Source: Rachycentron canadum
Taxonomy: Eukaryota; Chordata; Actinopteri; Carangiformes; Rachycentridae
DNA: 64,000 nt
Direction of reading: 5' to 3'
Assembly (NCBI GenBank): GCA_038496675.1
Contig: CM076659.1
Coordinates: 8,938,488-9,002,487, forward strand
Shown here: in pieces, positions 1 through 12,400 of the stretch
Numbering within the stretch: position 1 is the first letter of the stretch
Layout: each line of letters starts with the position of its first letter
The notes under the pieces: generated by a model
Seen by the model: the letters and a program-made list of their open reading frames with translations, nothing else
Told to the model about the DNA's origin: nothing
Database searches by the model: none
Translations under genes and position numbers: made by a program

Positions 1-1550
1 ATTCTCCTTAAAGTCTATTCTTCTTAGTTTACCATAAAACCTCCCTATCTTTAAGAAAATTAAAGATACAGTAAAAAAAAAAAAAAAAAAAAAAAAAAGC
101 TGCAGCTACACAGTATTAGAATGAACACTTCTTCTCTGTGACCTCGTCCAATGCAAAAGCTTCCTGTGCTTGTTTCTGCTCTCCTCTAACCTTCCTCCTG
201 CTGAACATGATATCATTTCTTCTAGTTCATCACCATGGGAGCAAAATGTTGCGCTCGGAATCAAACTCTTCAATTACTCAGTCTCCTATAGGTTGGCAAA
301 TCTCACACTTTCTCACCTTGCTCCATGAACCCACCAGTGGTATGTGTGTCTGCACATCCGAGTGTGTGCTGCTTGTGTTGCTCCTGGTGTGTGTTACTTC
401 CGTAGCTGTGTGTGAGCGCTCATCGTTGAACGAATGACGTATCTCATACCGTGGGAGCCAGCTCCACTCACAACAATCATTCAACTCCGGCTGGTTTTCA
501 TGCATGCGGTTGTTTGTGAGTCACATCACCTGCTGTCACTTTCTCTAAGGCACTTTTTTTGGGACTTGATTCGCGAAAATGGCTCTTTTTTTCCCCCCTC
601 TCTCTCTCTCAGCATGTAGCGAGTGCTTCTCAGCTGAGCTTCTTTTGCAGTTTTCAGGTTTGCTTAACAATCAAATGAACAAGCATTTGAAAACCATGTG
701 AAGGGTTCAAGAGATAATGTTGATAAAACCTGTAAAAATCAAAAATGTTTTGCATCGTTATTGGGGAAAAATGACTGGGTTGTCTCTACATAACGCAAAC
801 AACAAAACTAAAATTATTATTGCTGACTTTGTTTGACTTTAACTGCATGTAAGCCAGTTTATTTTTAACACAACTGGTGAAAGGTCTGTTTGGTTTTAGT
901 GTAGTTTATGTTTTTTGGTTTTGTTATTTGGGCAGTTGAGGTGTGGGAGCGTTTACACACACATTTTGACTTATTTAAAATTTTCCACCATTTGATCAGT
1001 AGTCCAAGAGAAACAAAAAGTTTAATCCACTATTGTTGCAGTTGCAGTAACTGGACAGTATGGATGAGATGTAAAACTGCATGAATTTTCATTGTTTACT
1101 CAAAAGCCCAACTTCAATTCATTCATTTCAATTCAAGTGTTCTGCTTCATTTTAAAGCAGACTGTCATATCATAGTAACACTTTATTTTACAGGATCTGT
1201 ATTTTCCTAATACATTCCCAATAATTTATTTAGAGGTTTCCTGGAAGTCCCTGTGTAGTGTGGTGCTAATTATAGGAAAAACAGATGTGAAGTTTCTATT
1301 AATAAATGAATAATCAATCAACATTTGCCTTGGTTTAAATAGAGCAGCGCTTTCAAGGAAATTTGCTATAATCTGAATACAGTCTGGTGTAATTTCCAGG
1401 GAACTTCCCAAGAAATATTGGGAAGTAGTTAGGAACGTAAAGCAGAAAATAAAGTGTTAACTGACATCACATCATCTTCACTGCAAGAATTATGATAATA
1501 ACCGTAGTTGTATTGATGCAGTATGGCTCATTTGGAGTGTATTTTCGTAG
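1..1550 (+). other. dst: dst intron (3' part)
   Basis: No exon was recognised here. The first recognisable dst coding exon starts at 1551, and the preceding GAS2/GAR exon must lie upstream of the window. The stretch holds an A-run of about 28 at 71-98 and a CT-rich run near 597-612. Short open frames in it have no recognisable protein content. Confidence 0.6.
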
Positions 1551-3629
1551 CTAAAGGCAGGACCAACATGGAGCTGCGAGAGAAGTTCATTCTCCCAGAA
1601 GGTACCACCCAGGTGATGGCGAGCTTCCGATACCGAGGCCGGAGATCTCGGCCGTCGTCCAGAGGAGCTTCTCCCAACAGATCCACTTCCAGTCAGAGCT
1701 GTCCAGTCCCAGCACACCAAGCACTGAGCAGTACACCTAAGGTGAGAGGCTCCACCCTGCTGTAAGAGCCAGCTGTTGTTTCGTTGTCCGTCACGCTGTA
1801 GACTGATCATCCCACATTATGATTTCTCTCTCATTTATCTGCCTGAGTTTATTTGTGTTGCATTATTTGACCGCTTTCCTGTTTATTTTTTGTGTTTCTT
1901 CCATCTAGTGTTTCTTGTAGTTTGATTTGTGAACCCATGTGTTTTGATTTGCCATTGTTCCCCAGACTCCCCAACACATAACCCGCAATTATGATAAGCC
2001 CTGGCTTACAAACAGCAAACCCTCCACTCCTCTTAAATCATCAGACTCCTTTGGGAGCCAAGGTTCATCCTCAGAGGTATAGTCACATAAAAGATGTGGA
2101 ACGCTTTAGATTTATGACCCAACTGAAATCTACTACATATTCATGAAAAAATATCTGATTATACTAATTATCACTTCATTCTGTGGAAAGAAACCTGAAA
2201 CACGTTGTTATTTTTGTAAGAGATTTCAATTGGGTCTGCAAACTTTAATGCTTTTGATTACTAATGGGCTGGATATTTAGCTCTTGCCTGACAAAAATAT
2301 CTGCCTCATTTTAATGCCGCTTTAATGTGAACAACTTTGTATTAAATCTGTGCATGTATGGATGTTTACTGATTCATTAACTCTGCAGGTTTAAGATCTC
2401 AACCAAATACTAACTGCTTCTAAGAGAAATGCAACAGTTGCTGCATAAATAAGAATTTATTTAAAAATTTTTAAACTAACTCTCTTTATTTAAGTAGTAA
2501 GTTGTAAGGGCCATTTTCTAAAACGCTGTCTTTACACTGTAAAGTTAACTGCAACCAATAGCAGATGAAAGTGATTAAAGTTCTGTCTTTTGCAGGGTAC
2601 GCCAGTCCAAGGCAGCAAATTGCGTCTTCCTGGGTACTTGTCAGGCAAAGGATTTCAGTCTGGTGAGGAGGGAAGCTTGATCAGCGCTGCTGTTCTTAAA
2701 GCTCGAGCACAGACAATAGGTGGTGAGTAGAGGCATCTCTCAGAGAAATGTAAAAGGAATAAAAATAATGACAGTTAGCTCAGCAATAAATTAAGTCAAC
2801 AGTCACTCAATATGTTGTATTAGCAGGCAGGTTCAGATAATGAATGACAGGATTACTTGTATGTGGCAGGGGTTGCCCAGGTTGACAAACCTAAAGATAA
2901 TTTCACTTGACTCAGCAGTTCACCTCAGCTCTACAGAGCATTTTAGCATCTTTTAGCTAATCTTTTTCAATTTTCAGGCCAGAAAATTCACTGCTGTGTT
3001 CCCTCTCATTGCTCTCATCAGCGGCAGAATCAGTCTCAACATGTAGCTGTTTTTAGCATTAAACCTCTGATAAGCCAGTACCATTTCCATGCACCTAACA
3101 GCAGACAGACAAAGTTATGGGTTTGGATCATGTACACAGCAAAAGTATTTTGCAGCTAATGAACCAGATAGAGATAAAAAGAAAGTAAATACTAGACTAA
3201 CATTTATCAAGTGACCATAAACTCCAAAATCCAAATAAATGATAGTGTTGCTTCTTGTCTGGATGTGTAAATCATGGTGAGCTCTCTTTGGTACTGTCCC
3301 AATAGTGGTTGTTGTCTCTGGGCTAATTTTAAGCGCTTCATTAATTAGTGTTCTTCAATTTTATGTCTCTAGATTCAAGAAGGATTTCCAGCCGACCTGG
3401 AAGTAAAGCCGGAAGCAGAGGGAGCAGTCGCAGAGGTAGCGATGCCTCTGACTTCGACATCTCAGACATCCAGTCTGTGTGCTCAGATGTGTCTGAGACA
3501 GTCGGAGAGTCTAGCAGAGCCACGCCGCGCTCTGCTTCCCGCCAACGTGGAGGAAAGCCCTCCAAGATTCCCACCCCCCAAAGAAGAACCACTCCCACAA
3601 GCAAACTGGCCAAGGGATCCAAGCGATAG
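1551..3629 (+). CDS. dst: dystonin (BPAG1), C-terminal four exons (partial gene)
   Basis: Exons are 1551-1741, 1966-2076, 2596-2722 and 3373-3629 (stop TAG). Together they encode about 228 C-terminal residues of dystonin, a giant spectraplakin linking microtubules, actin and intermediate filaments. The first exon opens with the end of the GAS2-related microtubule-binding region (KGRTNMELREKFI), followed by RGRRSRPSSRGASPNRS. The next exons carry NYDKPWLTNSK and GSKLRLPGYLSGKGF. These last two stretches are typical of DST rather than of its paralogue MACF1, as I remember the two human proteins. The tail is rich in Ser/Arg and contains SRRGSDASDFDIS and PSKIPTPQRR. SKIP fits the SxIP signature for EB1-type plus-end proteins. 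Splice phases join without a break. The rest of this very large gene lies upstream. The last intron may use either of two donors 3 nt apart (2720 or 2723). Confidence 0.95.
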
Positions 3630-4425
3630 TCAGTGGCCTTGAAAACAAACACCCCAGGAGCTAGTTGCACCCTAAACACATCACGGACACTGGAGATATC
3701 TAATTTAAAAGACTGCAAATGTGTTGAGTGTTATTTAAATTGTTGCAAAGATGTAAAATATTCTGTTGAGAGGCAATATGATTTAATTTTATGTGAGAAT
3801 GGAATGTTAATGGCCTTGTGTATTTGTTTTTAATGTATTTTTTGTGAAAAATGTCAAATTGTTTTTATTGTATTTTATTTTATTGATGCAAAACCTGTAG
3901 AGGTTCGATGAACACTAGGAAACCCGGGAATGACTACGCTGTACGGTTAACTAACATTTCTACACACTAATGAAGGGCAACACGCAGGATAGCGTTGAGA
4001 GTTACTGAATGTACTATAATTTATGTTTGCTGATGTTTGGAGTAGATGGTGCATCATGGTACCAGGTCAGGCATTGCAATTATCTATTTAAGTGCTATAA
4101 TATACTGCCAACATGCATTTAAAGGGCAATGCAATATACTACAATAAATCCCTGTAAGCACTGCAGAAACCTTTGAAAAACACTATTTAAGACAAGTAGC
4201 ATAAACCTCGTAATCATGAAGCTTTTGAGTCCTGTTTGTTTGTCAGCAGCTGCAGTCCCTGTTTTGTTTGACCACTTCACAGCAGCGTGTGCGTTGACCT
4301 TGACGAGGTGCCACTCCTTGTAGACATTCTCGTGTGCATCCATGTCAATGTATGGTTAATTTCGGTAGAGCTGAAATTGTTAATGTAACATTACTTTGTA
4401 ATAAACCTGCTTGCAGAAAGCCACC
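3630..4425 (+). other. dst: dst 3' UTR with poly(A) signals
   Basis: AT-rich sequence follows the dst stop. AATAAA hexamers occur at 4143-4148 and 4400-4405, and either could end the transcript. The end point near 4425 is an estimate. Confidence 0.55.
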
Positions 4426-4479
4426 AGAGACTGGTGCGAACCACAGAGTCCTCTCTGCTTCGCTGGTTTTACCACCTTT

Positions 4480-5010
4480 TATTAGTCAATGGCGGTGTGG
4501 GTCTGTTGGTCCAGCACTTTGGACCAGCCTGAAATATCTCAACATCTACTGGATGAATGACTGTGACATTTTGTACTGGCGTTTGTGGTTTCCAATGAAT
4601 GAATCCGACTGACTCTCTTGAACCCCTGACATTTCCTGTAGTGCAACCATCTGACCAAAATTTTAACATCCAATGAAAGTTTCTGGCCTCATTGAGCAGA
4701 TATGCGTGGTTTCCAGAGGATGGACCCAACTGATCACCATCATCAGGTCAGAGTTAAAGTGTTCTTCAATACTGGTTTATGACCTTAGAACTTCATAACA
4801 TTCCCATCAGCCACAGCTGTAGTTTGTGTTTAGTGCTGCTTAGCAAATATTAGCAACCTGACTAAGATGGTGAATATGGTAAACATAGGCTAAACATCAG
4901 AATGTTAGCAGCATTATCACTGTGGATAGGTTAGCATGCTGTTAGCATGTAGCTTAAGCACAGCATCACAGAGCTGCTATGGCTGTAAACTCATTGCCTA
5001 TGTCTCTTTC
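4480..5010. repeat. interspersed repeat of a common percomorph type
   Basis: The segment reads like a repeat I know from many spiny-rayed fish genomes. It has the phrases GAAATATCTCAACA, CATCATCAGGTC, TTTATGACC and CCCATCAGCC. These are followed by a tail rich in TTAGCA/GCTAAC words (TAGCATGCTGTTAGCATG). It is probably non-autonomous, and no coding capacity remains. I cannot give a database family name. Confidence 0.55.
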
Positions 5011-5700
5011 ATGCTGCTGAACTAAAACCATTTAATGGACATTAAAGGTCACCACAGTGACTCACACAGGACTAAGAATGTGGAGAGCTATTGCTGGTCA
5101 GTTTGTTCAATATCATTTATCTCTTACAAAACCAAATTTCTTTATGAACTACCACACTTTATTCTATGTGTAACAATATATTGAGGTCATTATCTATTTC
5201 CCCCACAATTTCCCTATAGCCTAGAGGTCAGAGGTGCAGTGTGGTGGCTGAGATGCAAGGTGTGGTTTTCTCTGGGTGGAATGTTTGCAGAGTATCTTGT
5301 GTTTAGCTGTGACATACTGCATCTTTCTCACAGTGAGACCATGCAGGTGGTAAAAATGAACATAACTGAACTGACTGAACATAAACTACAATTGTGTGAT
5401 TGTTTTTTTTTTTTTTTTTAAAAAGCAATTATAGACTACGATTCCTCAATAGTTCCCACAAAAGCGTTGTTTCTAACTGTACCAGTTAGATGAAAAAAGA
5501 GAAACAGCACACGCGCACAAATACACTAAACTTTTTTTTTTTGTCACAGCTGCACAACAGAACAAAACATATTAAGTATGAGCTTATTCTTTAACATTAC
5601 TGTTGCTTTCACCTAAGAGCAGCTTTTAACCCACATAAAGACGCTGGTGTGTTCTCCTACATTTCCTTCATATGATAACTCAGTTGACTTGACTGTGTTA
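5011..5700. other. dst-FACIT collagen intergenic region
   Basis: AT-rich sequence with T-runs at 5402-5419 and 5532-5542. No gene was recognised. It presumably contains the promoter of the downstream collagen gene, but no convincing TATA box or CpG-rich block was seen. Confidence 0.4.
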
Positions 5701-5943
5701 TATTGTAGTGACTGTAGGTGTAACTGGCCTATGAGAAGAGACAGATCCCCTGGGGACCAAAGGTGGAGTGGAGCTCAGGGGCCAGGCTCCTCTGAGACCC
5801 AGAGCTCCTACTCTGAATGGTCCTCCTGTTCAGCTCAAACACTGGCCCCGGGATGGCACTTTAGAGAAGGGATATATCTTCACACTGGGAACTGGAAAAG
5901 ATCCATCTACAGCAGCCGTGTGACTGTCTTTTCCAAGAATATG
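5700..5943 (+). other. candidate 5' non-coding exon of the FACIT collagen gene
   Basis: A GC-richer block in AT-rich surroundings ends in a good donor (AATAT|GTGAGT after 5943). The next strong acceptor (TTTACTGCAG, ending at 6499) lies just before the collagen start codon. The open frame across the block (5647-5946) resembles no known protein. The 5' limit is not determined. The call is inference and needs RNA evidence. Confidence 0.3.
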
Positions 5944-6499
5944 TGAGTAATTCTCATATTGTCTGTCATTTTTTGTGTATTTTTAGATTAAATTAAGATA
6001 GTGGGAAATTATATAACTTGTACTTGTTTTTGACGTGAGGTTGGTTCTCAAACAAAGGACAAGGAATATTAGTTTAACTGTGTCTGGTAATTTGGTGAAC
6101 TTTGAGAAAGTTTGCACAAACAAGACCAATTAGTAGGTGCAACCTTTGATACTGCTTTTATTGGTAATTTTGGGTTTTATAGGAAGATAATCTTATCATA
6201 TAGTGTGATTTTTAAAACCTGGTTGTATTGCATTCAAGATATGAATAAAAGTCAAAAGGAGTGAGCTTGATCTTCCAGCAGCTTAGACCTATATTATCTA
6301 TATTAATGCTGCATTTTTTCTCCTGTTGTTTTTATTCCTTTCCTTTATTCTTTCTAAATATTTAATCTTTACCTGTAATGTAAAAAATGTGCATTTGTTG
6401 AAAACATTGAAGTGAACTGCACCACTGAACTACTATATACACAGACAGATATTAATATGATTTATTGAAATGCTGATTTATTTAATTGCTTTACTGCAG

Positions 6500-6533
6500 G
6501 CACTTGTAACCCCCTGCCTTCCAAAATTTGAAA
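6500..6533 (+). other. 5' UTR preceding the FACIT collagen start
   Basis: Short leader between a plausible acceptor (CTGCAG at 6494-6499) and the ATG at 6534. An in-frame TTG two codons upstream could be read as a start, but the ATG gives a normal signal peptide. Confidence 0.4.
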
Positions 6534-9413
6534 ATGCCAGCCTACAAAGATAAGCTGATGTTTGCAGCACTCTTTGTCTTCTTGGGATTGGCCCAATGTC
6601 AAAAGTTGCCAAGTAAGTTTGAACATTTTCATACTTTTGAGGACTGCAGCAAATTTCCTGCTGAAATTTTCCTCCTACGAACATTAAATCATCACATGAT
6701 ATGCTGTGTCTGTATAGTTGCCCAGAGGTGGACATGATATATATGCTGCTGCTATCTTTGCATGAACACAGCTATTAAACATTTTTCTGTTTAATATAAA
6801 ATATCAACAACAATCACCTGCATTATATGAATAAACTTTAAGTGTGTCTTTAGTTGTTTTTTTTTTTTTTAACCAGGTTGATCATTGTACAATAGCTTCA
6901 TAACCAGCAGGTGTCAGTGTTTGTCAGTTCGTAGTCCATTATTTGCCTGCATGGCAGTTGATATAGTATCATATTTCCCTGCTGCTCTCACAGCCTGTGT
7001 AGACACTCAAGAGGTCAGAAAGTCATGCTTGGGTTAAGCTGTGAATCTTTGAAGCCTTAGAATAGAGTCTCTCTGATACCATAAATAAAGAAGTTAACAC
7101 AATGTTTTTTTCTGCCCGTGGTGTTCTGCCCATAAATGTTGGCCCATTGACAGTAATACGGCAATAAAACGTATCTGCAAGGACACACGACTGCAGATTT
7201 CAGTTTAAGTCATCAGGTGATTTCATAGAAAAAAAACCAAACACTCTACTTAAAATCAAAGGAATGATTTGTTAATGTGCAGCAGCAGCAGCAGCAGGTA
7301 TCGAGTTTTTCATTAGCGTAGAGTAGGTATTCTGAGTCATTTTCCACTCAAGTCTTAACATTTGTAATGAGAATCTTTCACCAGCTTTCATCCACATGTT
7401 TAAACCTCACAGGAAACATCACTGCCATGCTGATCTCATTCTAACTGTAGCACAGAGCATCCAGTGTTTAGAAATCAGTAGCCAAATCCACCCATGAAAG
7501 ACAATAAACAGCCTCGTCACGTTAATTGGTTCAGTAAATTACCTCATCGTACCTGTGAAGAGAAGGTACTATCAATAATCATGAGTGATGCAGATATTTA
7601 AAAAAAAAAAAAAAAAAAAACAGAAAAAAAGATGATATCAGCTCTGACGTAAGATTTAGAAGTAGTCCAGCACCTTTGATGCTGTGTCACTGTGATGTCA
7701 AACTAAGCCCAGTGTTTGTGCTGTGAGGTTTTGATCTCTTGGAGGAGTTTCGTGTGCCTGAGTCAAAGGGAGTGAGGAGGGTGGATGGCTCTCAACCAGA
7801 GGCGGTTGCCTACCGCGTCAATCCCTCCATCCATCTACGCAAGACCATAAGGTACAGACTCAATCAGCTTACCTAATTTCAATGTGTGTGTGAGTGAGGA
7901 GAAGGCTTTAAGAGTAACTGGAGATGTTTTTGCTGATTTCCACTGGTTTCACATCTCACTTGGCTGCAGGGAGGTAGAGGTGTAGACCACAGTGTGTCAG
8001 TACCCTGTGACATCACTGTCAGGTATGGTTACAGGTGCAATTAGGCACGTTACTTAACACACTTATCGCTGGCGCTGTGTCTGATGCTGGTGTTAAGTTT
8101 CTCTTTAAAAGGAAACTTAATACCAGGACGAAAAGCTGTGTTGCACCTGTAACCCCACCCATCGGTGATGTCACAGGGTCCTGGAGGACACCTGTACATC
8201 AAGGCAAGAGCTTAACTCCTTGGAGATTAGATAAAACAAGATCTTTGGTGGGTTGCCATTAGTGAGCTTTGTAAGCATTTGTTACCAGATGGAAAATATA
8301 ACACTTATCGCATAATTATATTTTCATATATCAATAATTTTGCTGTTTTAAAAATATACAGATATTTTTTGCCATGCAACCTGCCTTACCCAAAGGACAG
8401 CAGCGTCAGCGAGATCTATCCATCACTTCGGTCACTTATCTAAATGGTTAATGATGAGCTCAAGGCATCGTGCCTAAAGCTAGCATGGCTGTAGGTCATT
8501 TAGTCTTGTTTTTCTCTGATCTCTCTTTGCCTGACAGTGAATCCAAGGTCTTAGTGCTTTTATTGCTTTATTCGTATTAAATAAACATGAAATGGTAGCC
8601 TAGTAAGTAGTGCATTTTCACAAAAAGTTACAAACAAATGTGGATATTGAAACTTGTCCCAACTCGTATGCTAATGTGGGGTTTAAGGATAAATCTGAAG
8701 CCTCTGTTTCAATTTATGCACATTTTTCTAAAACAAAACCCTTGTGTTCCCACAAAAGCCCTCAATTGTTGCTTTGTGAAGAAAGCAGCCTCTGTATGAT
8801 GTTAACCAGCCCTCTAAACTTCACTCTTGTGCCACAGTGATGTGTATCCAGATGGCCTTCCCTCCGATTACTCCGTCATTGCGACATTTAAGGTGACGAA
8901 GGACACTGCCAAGAAATCCTGGAACCTGTGGCAGGTCACTGACCCTGAGGGACGAGAGCAAGTTGGCCTGCGTTTCCAGGGCGACACGCGCTCCTTAGAC
9001 TTCTTCTACGCCGGCCCTCATGGGAGCCAGATGCTGAGGACCTTCCATGGTGTGGAAAAGCTGTTAGATGGAGAGTGGCACAAGTTGGCGCTGAGTGTGA
9101 AGGGTAGGCAGGTAAAGCTGCTGATAGACTGTGAAGAGGTCAGCGTGGAGTCCATTGATGAGTCAAGGCCAGTAATCCGCAGAGGATACACCTCCATAGT
9201 CAAACGGGCTGCAGGAGATCGCTCTGTGTCTGTACGTCAACAGTTCAGATTTCTAAATGTCTAAAGTTATATTTCACTTTCTCTTGATTTGCAATACAAT
9301 TTCACTTTCTTATATTATGTCCTCTGTTTTTCCAGGTCGACCTCCAGCAGATGGATGTGTCATGTGACCCTGAGAAAGCTTTTTCAGAGGGCTGCTGTGA
9401 ACTCTCCAGTGTG
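6534..9413 (+). CDS. FACIT collagen exons 1-5: signal peptide and TSPN domain
   Basis: Exons are 6534-6612, 6994-7032 (39 nt), 7728-7851, 8838-9231 and 9336-9413. The signal peptide is LMFAALFVFLGLAQC. The 39-nt exon supplies the first cysteine (TCVDTQEVRKSCLG). It was found because its phases fit exons 1 and 3 and its last base completes the Gly of GFDLLEEF, a hallmark of TSPN domains. Exon 4 encodes the core of the domain. Exon 5 carries the closing cysteines (SCDP, GCCELSS), a pattern like that of types XVI and XIX. Confidence 0.88.
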
Positions 9414-12400
9414 GTGAGTCACCAAACATTCAACAGTGTTTCACTCCCGCTGTTACAGATGTGTGTGGAATTTCAAAACCAATTTCTTTATCTTCCCATG
9501 GCAGTGTGGAGGGTATGCAGAGATTGGTCTAACAGCTGGACGAGCATCTTGCAAATGTATGCACGGCCAACCGGGTGTTCAGGGACCACCGGGGCCAAAG
9601 GTGAACGTGCCTGCACAGTGAAAGTTGGCGGATCACACTGATAAGACAAATTGAGTGTTGACATATTTTTTATTCTTCTGCAGGGTCACAGAGGTCTTCC
9701 AGGGAAAGCCGGAGACCCAGGGAGACAAGGAAACTGGGTAAATAATTGCAAAATATGTGTTAGTTGTGCAGATATCAAAACTTATGTAACACTGATTGCA
9801 TGTGATGGTGTTTTGGTTCATTATTAGCGTGGGCAGCACTCTTCCTCTTGCTGGACAATAAAGAGTTAAAATGAATTGTGACATTGTAAAACCTTCATTT
9901 GTGAGACAGCAGTGAAGCTGTGGAAAATGGCAATAGAAGTACAACCGAGACACGACAGGATGGAAACAAATCTGGAAGCAGAAGCGCTCAGCGATAGTAA
10001 ACACAGGGGCTCCTTTCATAGTTTGAAAACTCATGTCCGCTTTGCAAAAGAGTTAAGGAAGAAGCCAAAATAAACACTAAGCAATACGGATGTGACAATA
10101 AATTTGTTTTTGCAGCTCTGAAATAGTCATTTTCATCCTAAAACACAAAGAATATAGGATTTACCTCAGCCTGGCATAAGATCACAGGACTTTGTAATGG
10201 CTTTGCTTTTCCATTTGGAATAAACTGAGCCAAATGTAATGAATCCCACACACACAGGAAAACCAGGCAGTTGAGCAATAACCATATCCTCCGAGTGTCT
10301 GGTAATGAGTGGCATTAGCCTGCATAACCGTTGTGTGAAATTTGTCAGATGTTTTGCTTCTTAAATGTTTTTATTTTTGTGGACAAGGCTGATTCATTCA
10401 CCACAGGAAGACTCAATTATGAGAGAGAGGAACAGTTTGAGAAGATGATAATGAACAAAGTTTTGCTGCTGCAGGAGTCAGTTACACAGGGATCAGTGAA
10501 AGAGCAAATACACTCACAGTTGTATCCTTCAGGGAGCCGCAGACGTGATTATTTCCACTTTAAATTTATGACTTGTTAATCTCTTTGATGCTTAGCGGTT
10601 ACTGTTATGTTGGAGCAGATCTGAAAGTCTTTTAGGAACAGTCCGGAGAACATGTGTTTAAAGGAGGCAGATTTTTTTTATACATATGTGATGGTTTGGT
10701 ATATAGCATGCCCTTTGCACTCAAGTAAATCCCCCATGCTACCTGAAAACACACAAATGTAGGCCTGCAGAGCAATGTACATTCAGACCACATTTCCAGA
10801 GCTGTACATCTGGGAATAAACATCTGTCTTGTGTAACTTGGTAAGAGTTTTGACCTCTTGCCAGCTTGTGAATCACAGAACCCCAACATGTTTATCTCCT
10901 CCCCTGCTGGCATCCGAGGAGGGCATTTCCTGGCACAGATATAAGAACTATCCATCTCAGGTGGTGGGTGGTCCTTTTCTCTTCAGAGCTATACCCGCCT
11001 TAGAACTGTCGTAAAGTTCACGGTCATGCCTCTCGCCGTACTGTCGGCCATCTCTGAGGTTAGCCTCCGCCTAGCTGACTCTGCTTAAAGACAGTGTTAG
11101 GTGAGATGATCAAATAAACTGACAACACAAAGGCGTCTTGGCCTAGTCTGTTTGTTGACTCAATGAAATACAGCCAACACTTGTCCATCCACTACAGAGG
11201 AAATCAGCATCTGTGCAAACAATACTGGTCCATTTTGTTGTATTAATGACTAATGGTTCTTAAATCCTACTGACAAAGCAGAGTATATTTCCCACTTATG
11301 TGACCAGTGTGAGTGCGACAGATATTTATAGCATGTTCACATTGTAAATTCAACTATCGTCACTTTGTCACAATTTTCACAGCCTACGTTTAAAAAAAAA
11401 AGGTGTAACAGTGGGTTTTCACTTTCATGACTGTGCTGTAAATATGATGCTATAAGAAAAAGATATTATCTTAGCATAGAAACTAGAACCTGAGAAGCAG
11501 CTAGCATGCTCACTAACCCCTCTGAACAATGTCTTTTTCATGTATTGTTCAGACTAAACAAATCTAATCTAAATGTCAATAGTGAGCCTAAGAGTTTGCA
11601 ATTTTTTAATCTTTAAGCAGCTTGCCTGTTTCCCATTTTTAGGCTAATAAGTAATGCAAACTTCTTTTGGAGTATTGCAGCATTTTGCGATTTTTTTTTC
11701 TTTCTTTTTTTTTTCTTTTTTTATAACAATTCACCGTACATTCAGCATGAAGGTGGCGAGAGCAAAAAAGTACAGGAATGCAGTTTCAAATTTGTGGGCC
11801 TGATGGAGATGAAACAGCTAGCAAGAAAGCTAACATGTTTATTCAGAATGCTGATGCTCCACTATTAAAAAAAATACACCATAGATTAAACGTCACAACT
11901 CACTTGAAACATTCTTGTTCATGAATTGTTTTTTTTTTTTTTTTCTTTTTCCTGTAGTCAAACAAGGACATGTAATATCATGACAATGTTCACCACCAAG
12001 AAACTGTGACTTTCTCGCTGCTTTCAATCTGAACGTACAATTAAATGAAAAGATTGGAAACTCTTTCTCTCTGAATGTGAAACTACAGCTACTAGCTGGT
12101 TAGCTTAGCTTAGCACATAAGACTAGACTAGGCTTGTTCTATCCATCTGTGCTCTTTCATTCACCCAGGAATATTGAAATTTTTATTTATTCTTTACAGG
12201 TACAGGTTTATTATACTTATTCTGAAGCTATATTTATAATACAAGGAGTTATTATATTTGGTTTTTCGAACATAAATGAAAGTGTAAAAACACTGTTTTT
12301 GGGGGTTATAAAACTTTTCACCCAAGTACTGACTTCCTGTTGTCTACTGCTTTGTTTCTGTTACACTGGTCATGTTTTTATACTAATTGTGGCATGTTAA

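Noticed and set aside
4426..6533. Remnant VWA exon upstream of the unnamed FACIT gene
   Set aside because: No DxSxS MIDAS motif or VWA-like frame was found there or in intron 1, so the absence of VWA seems real within this window.
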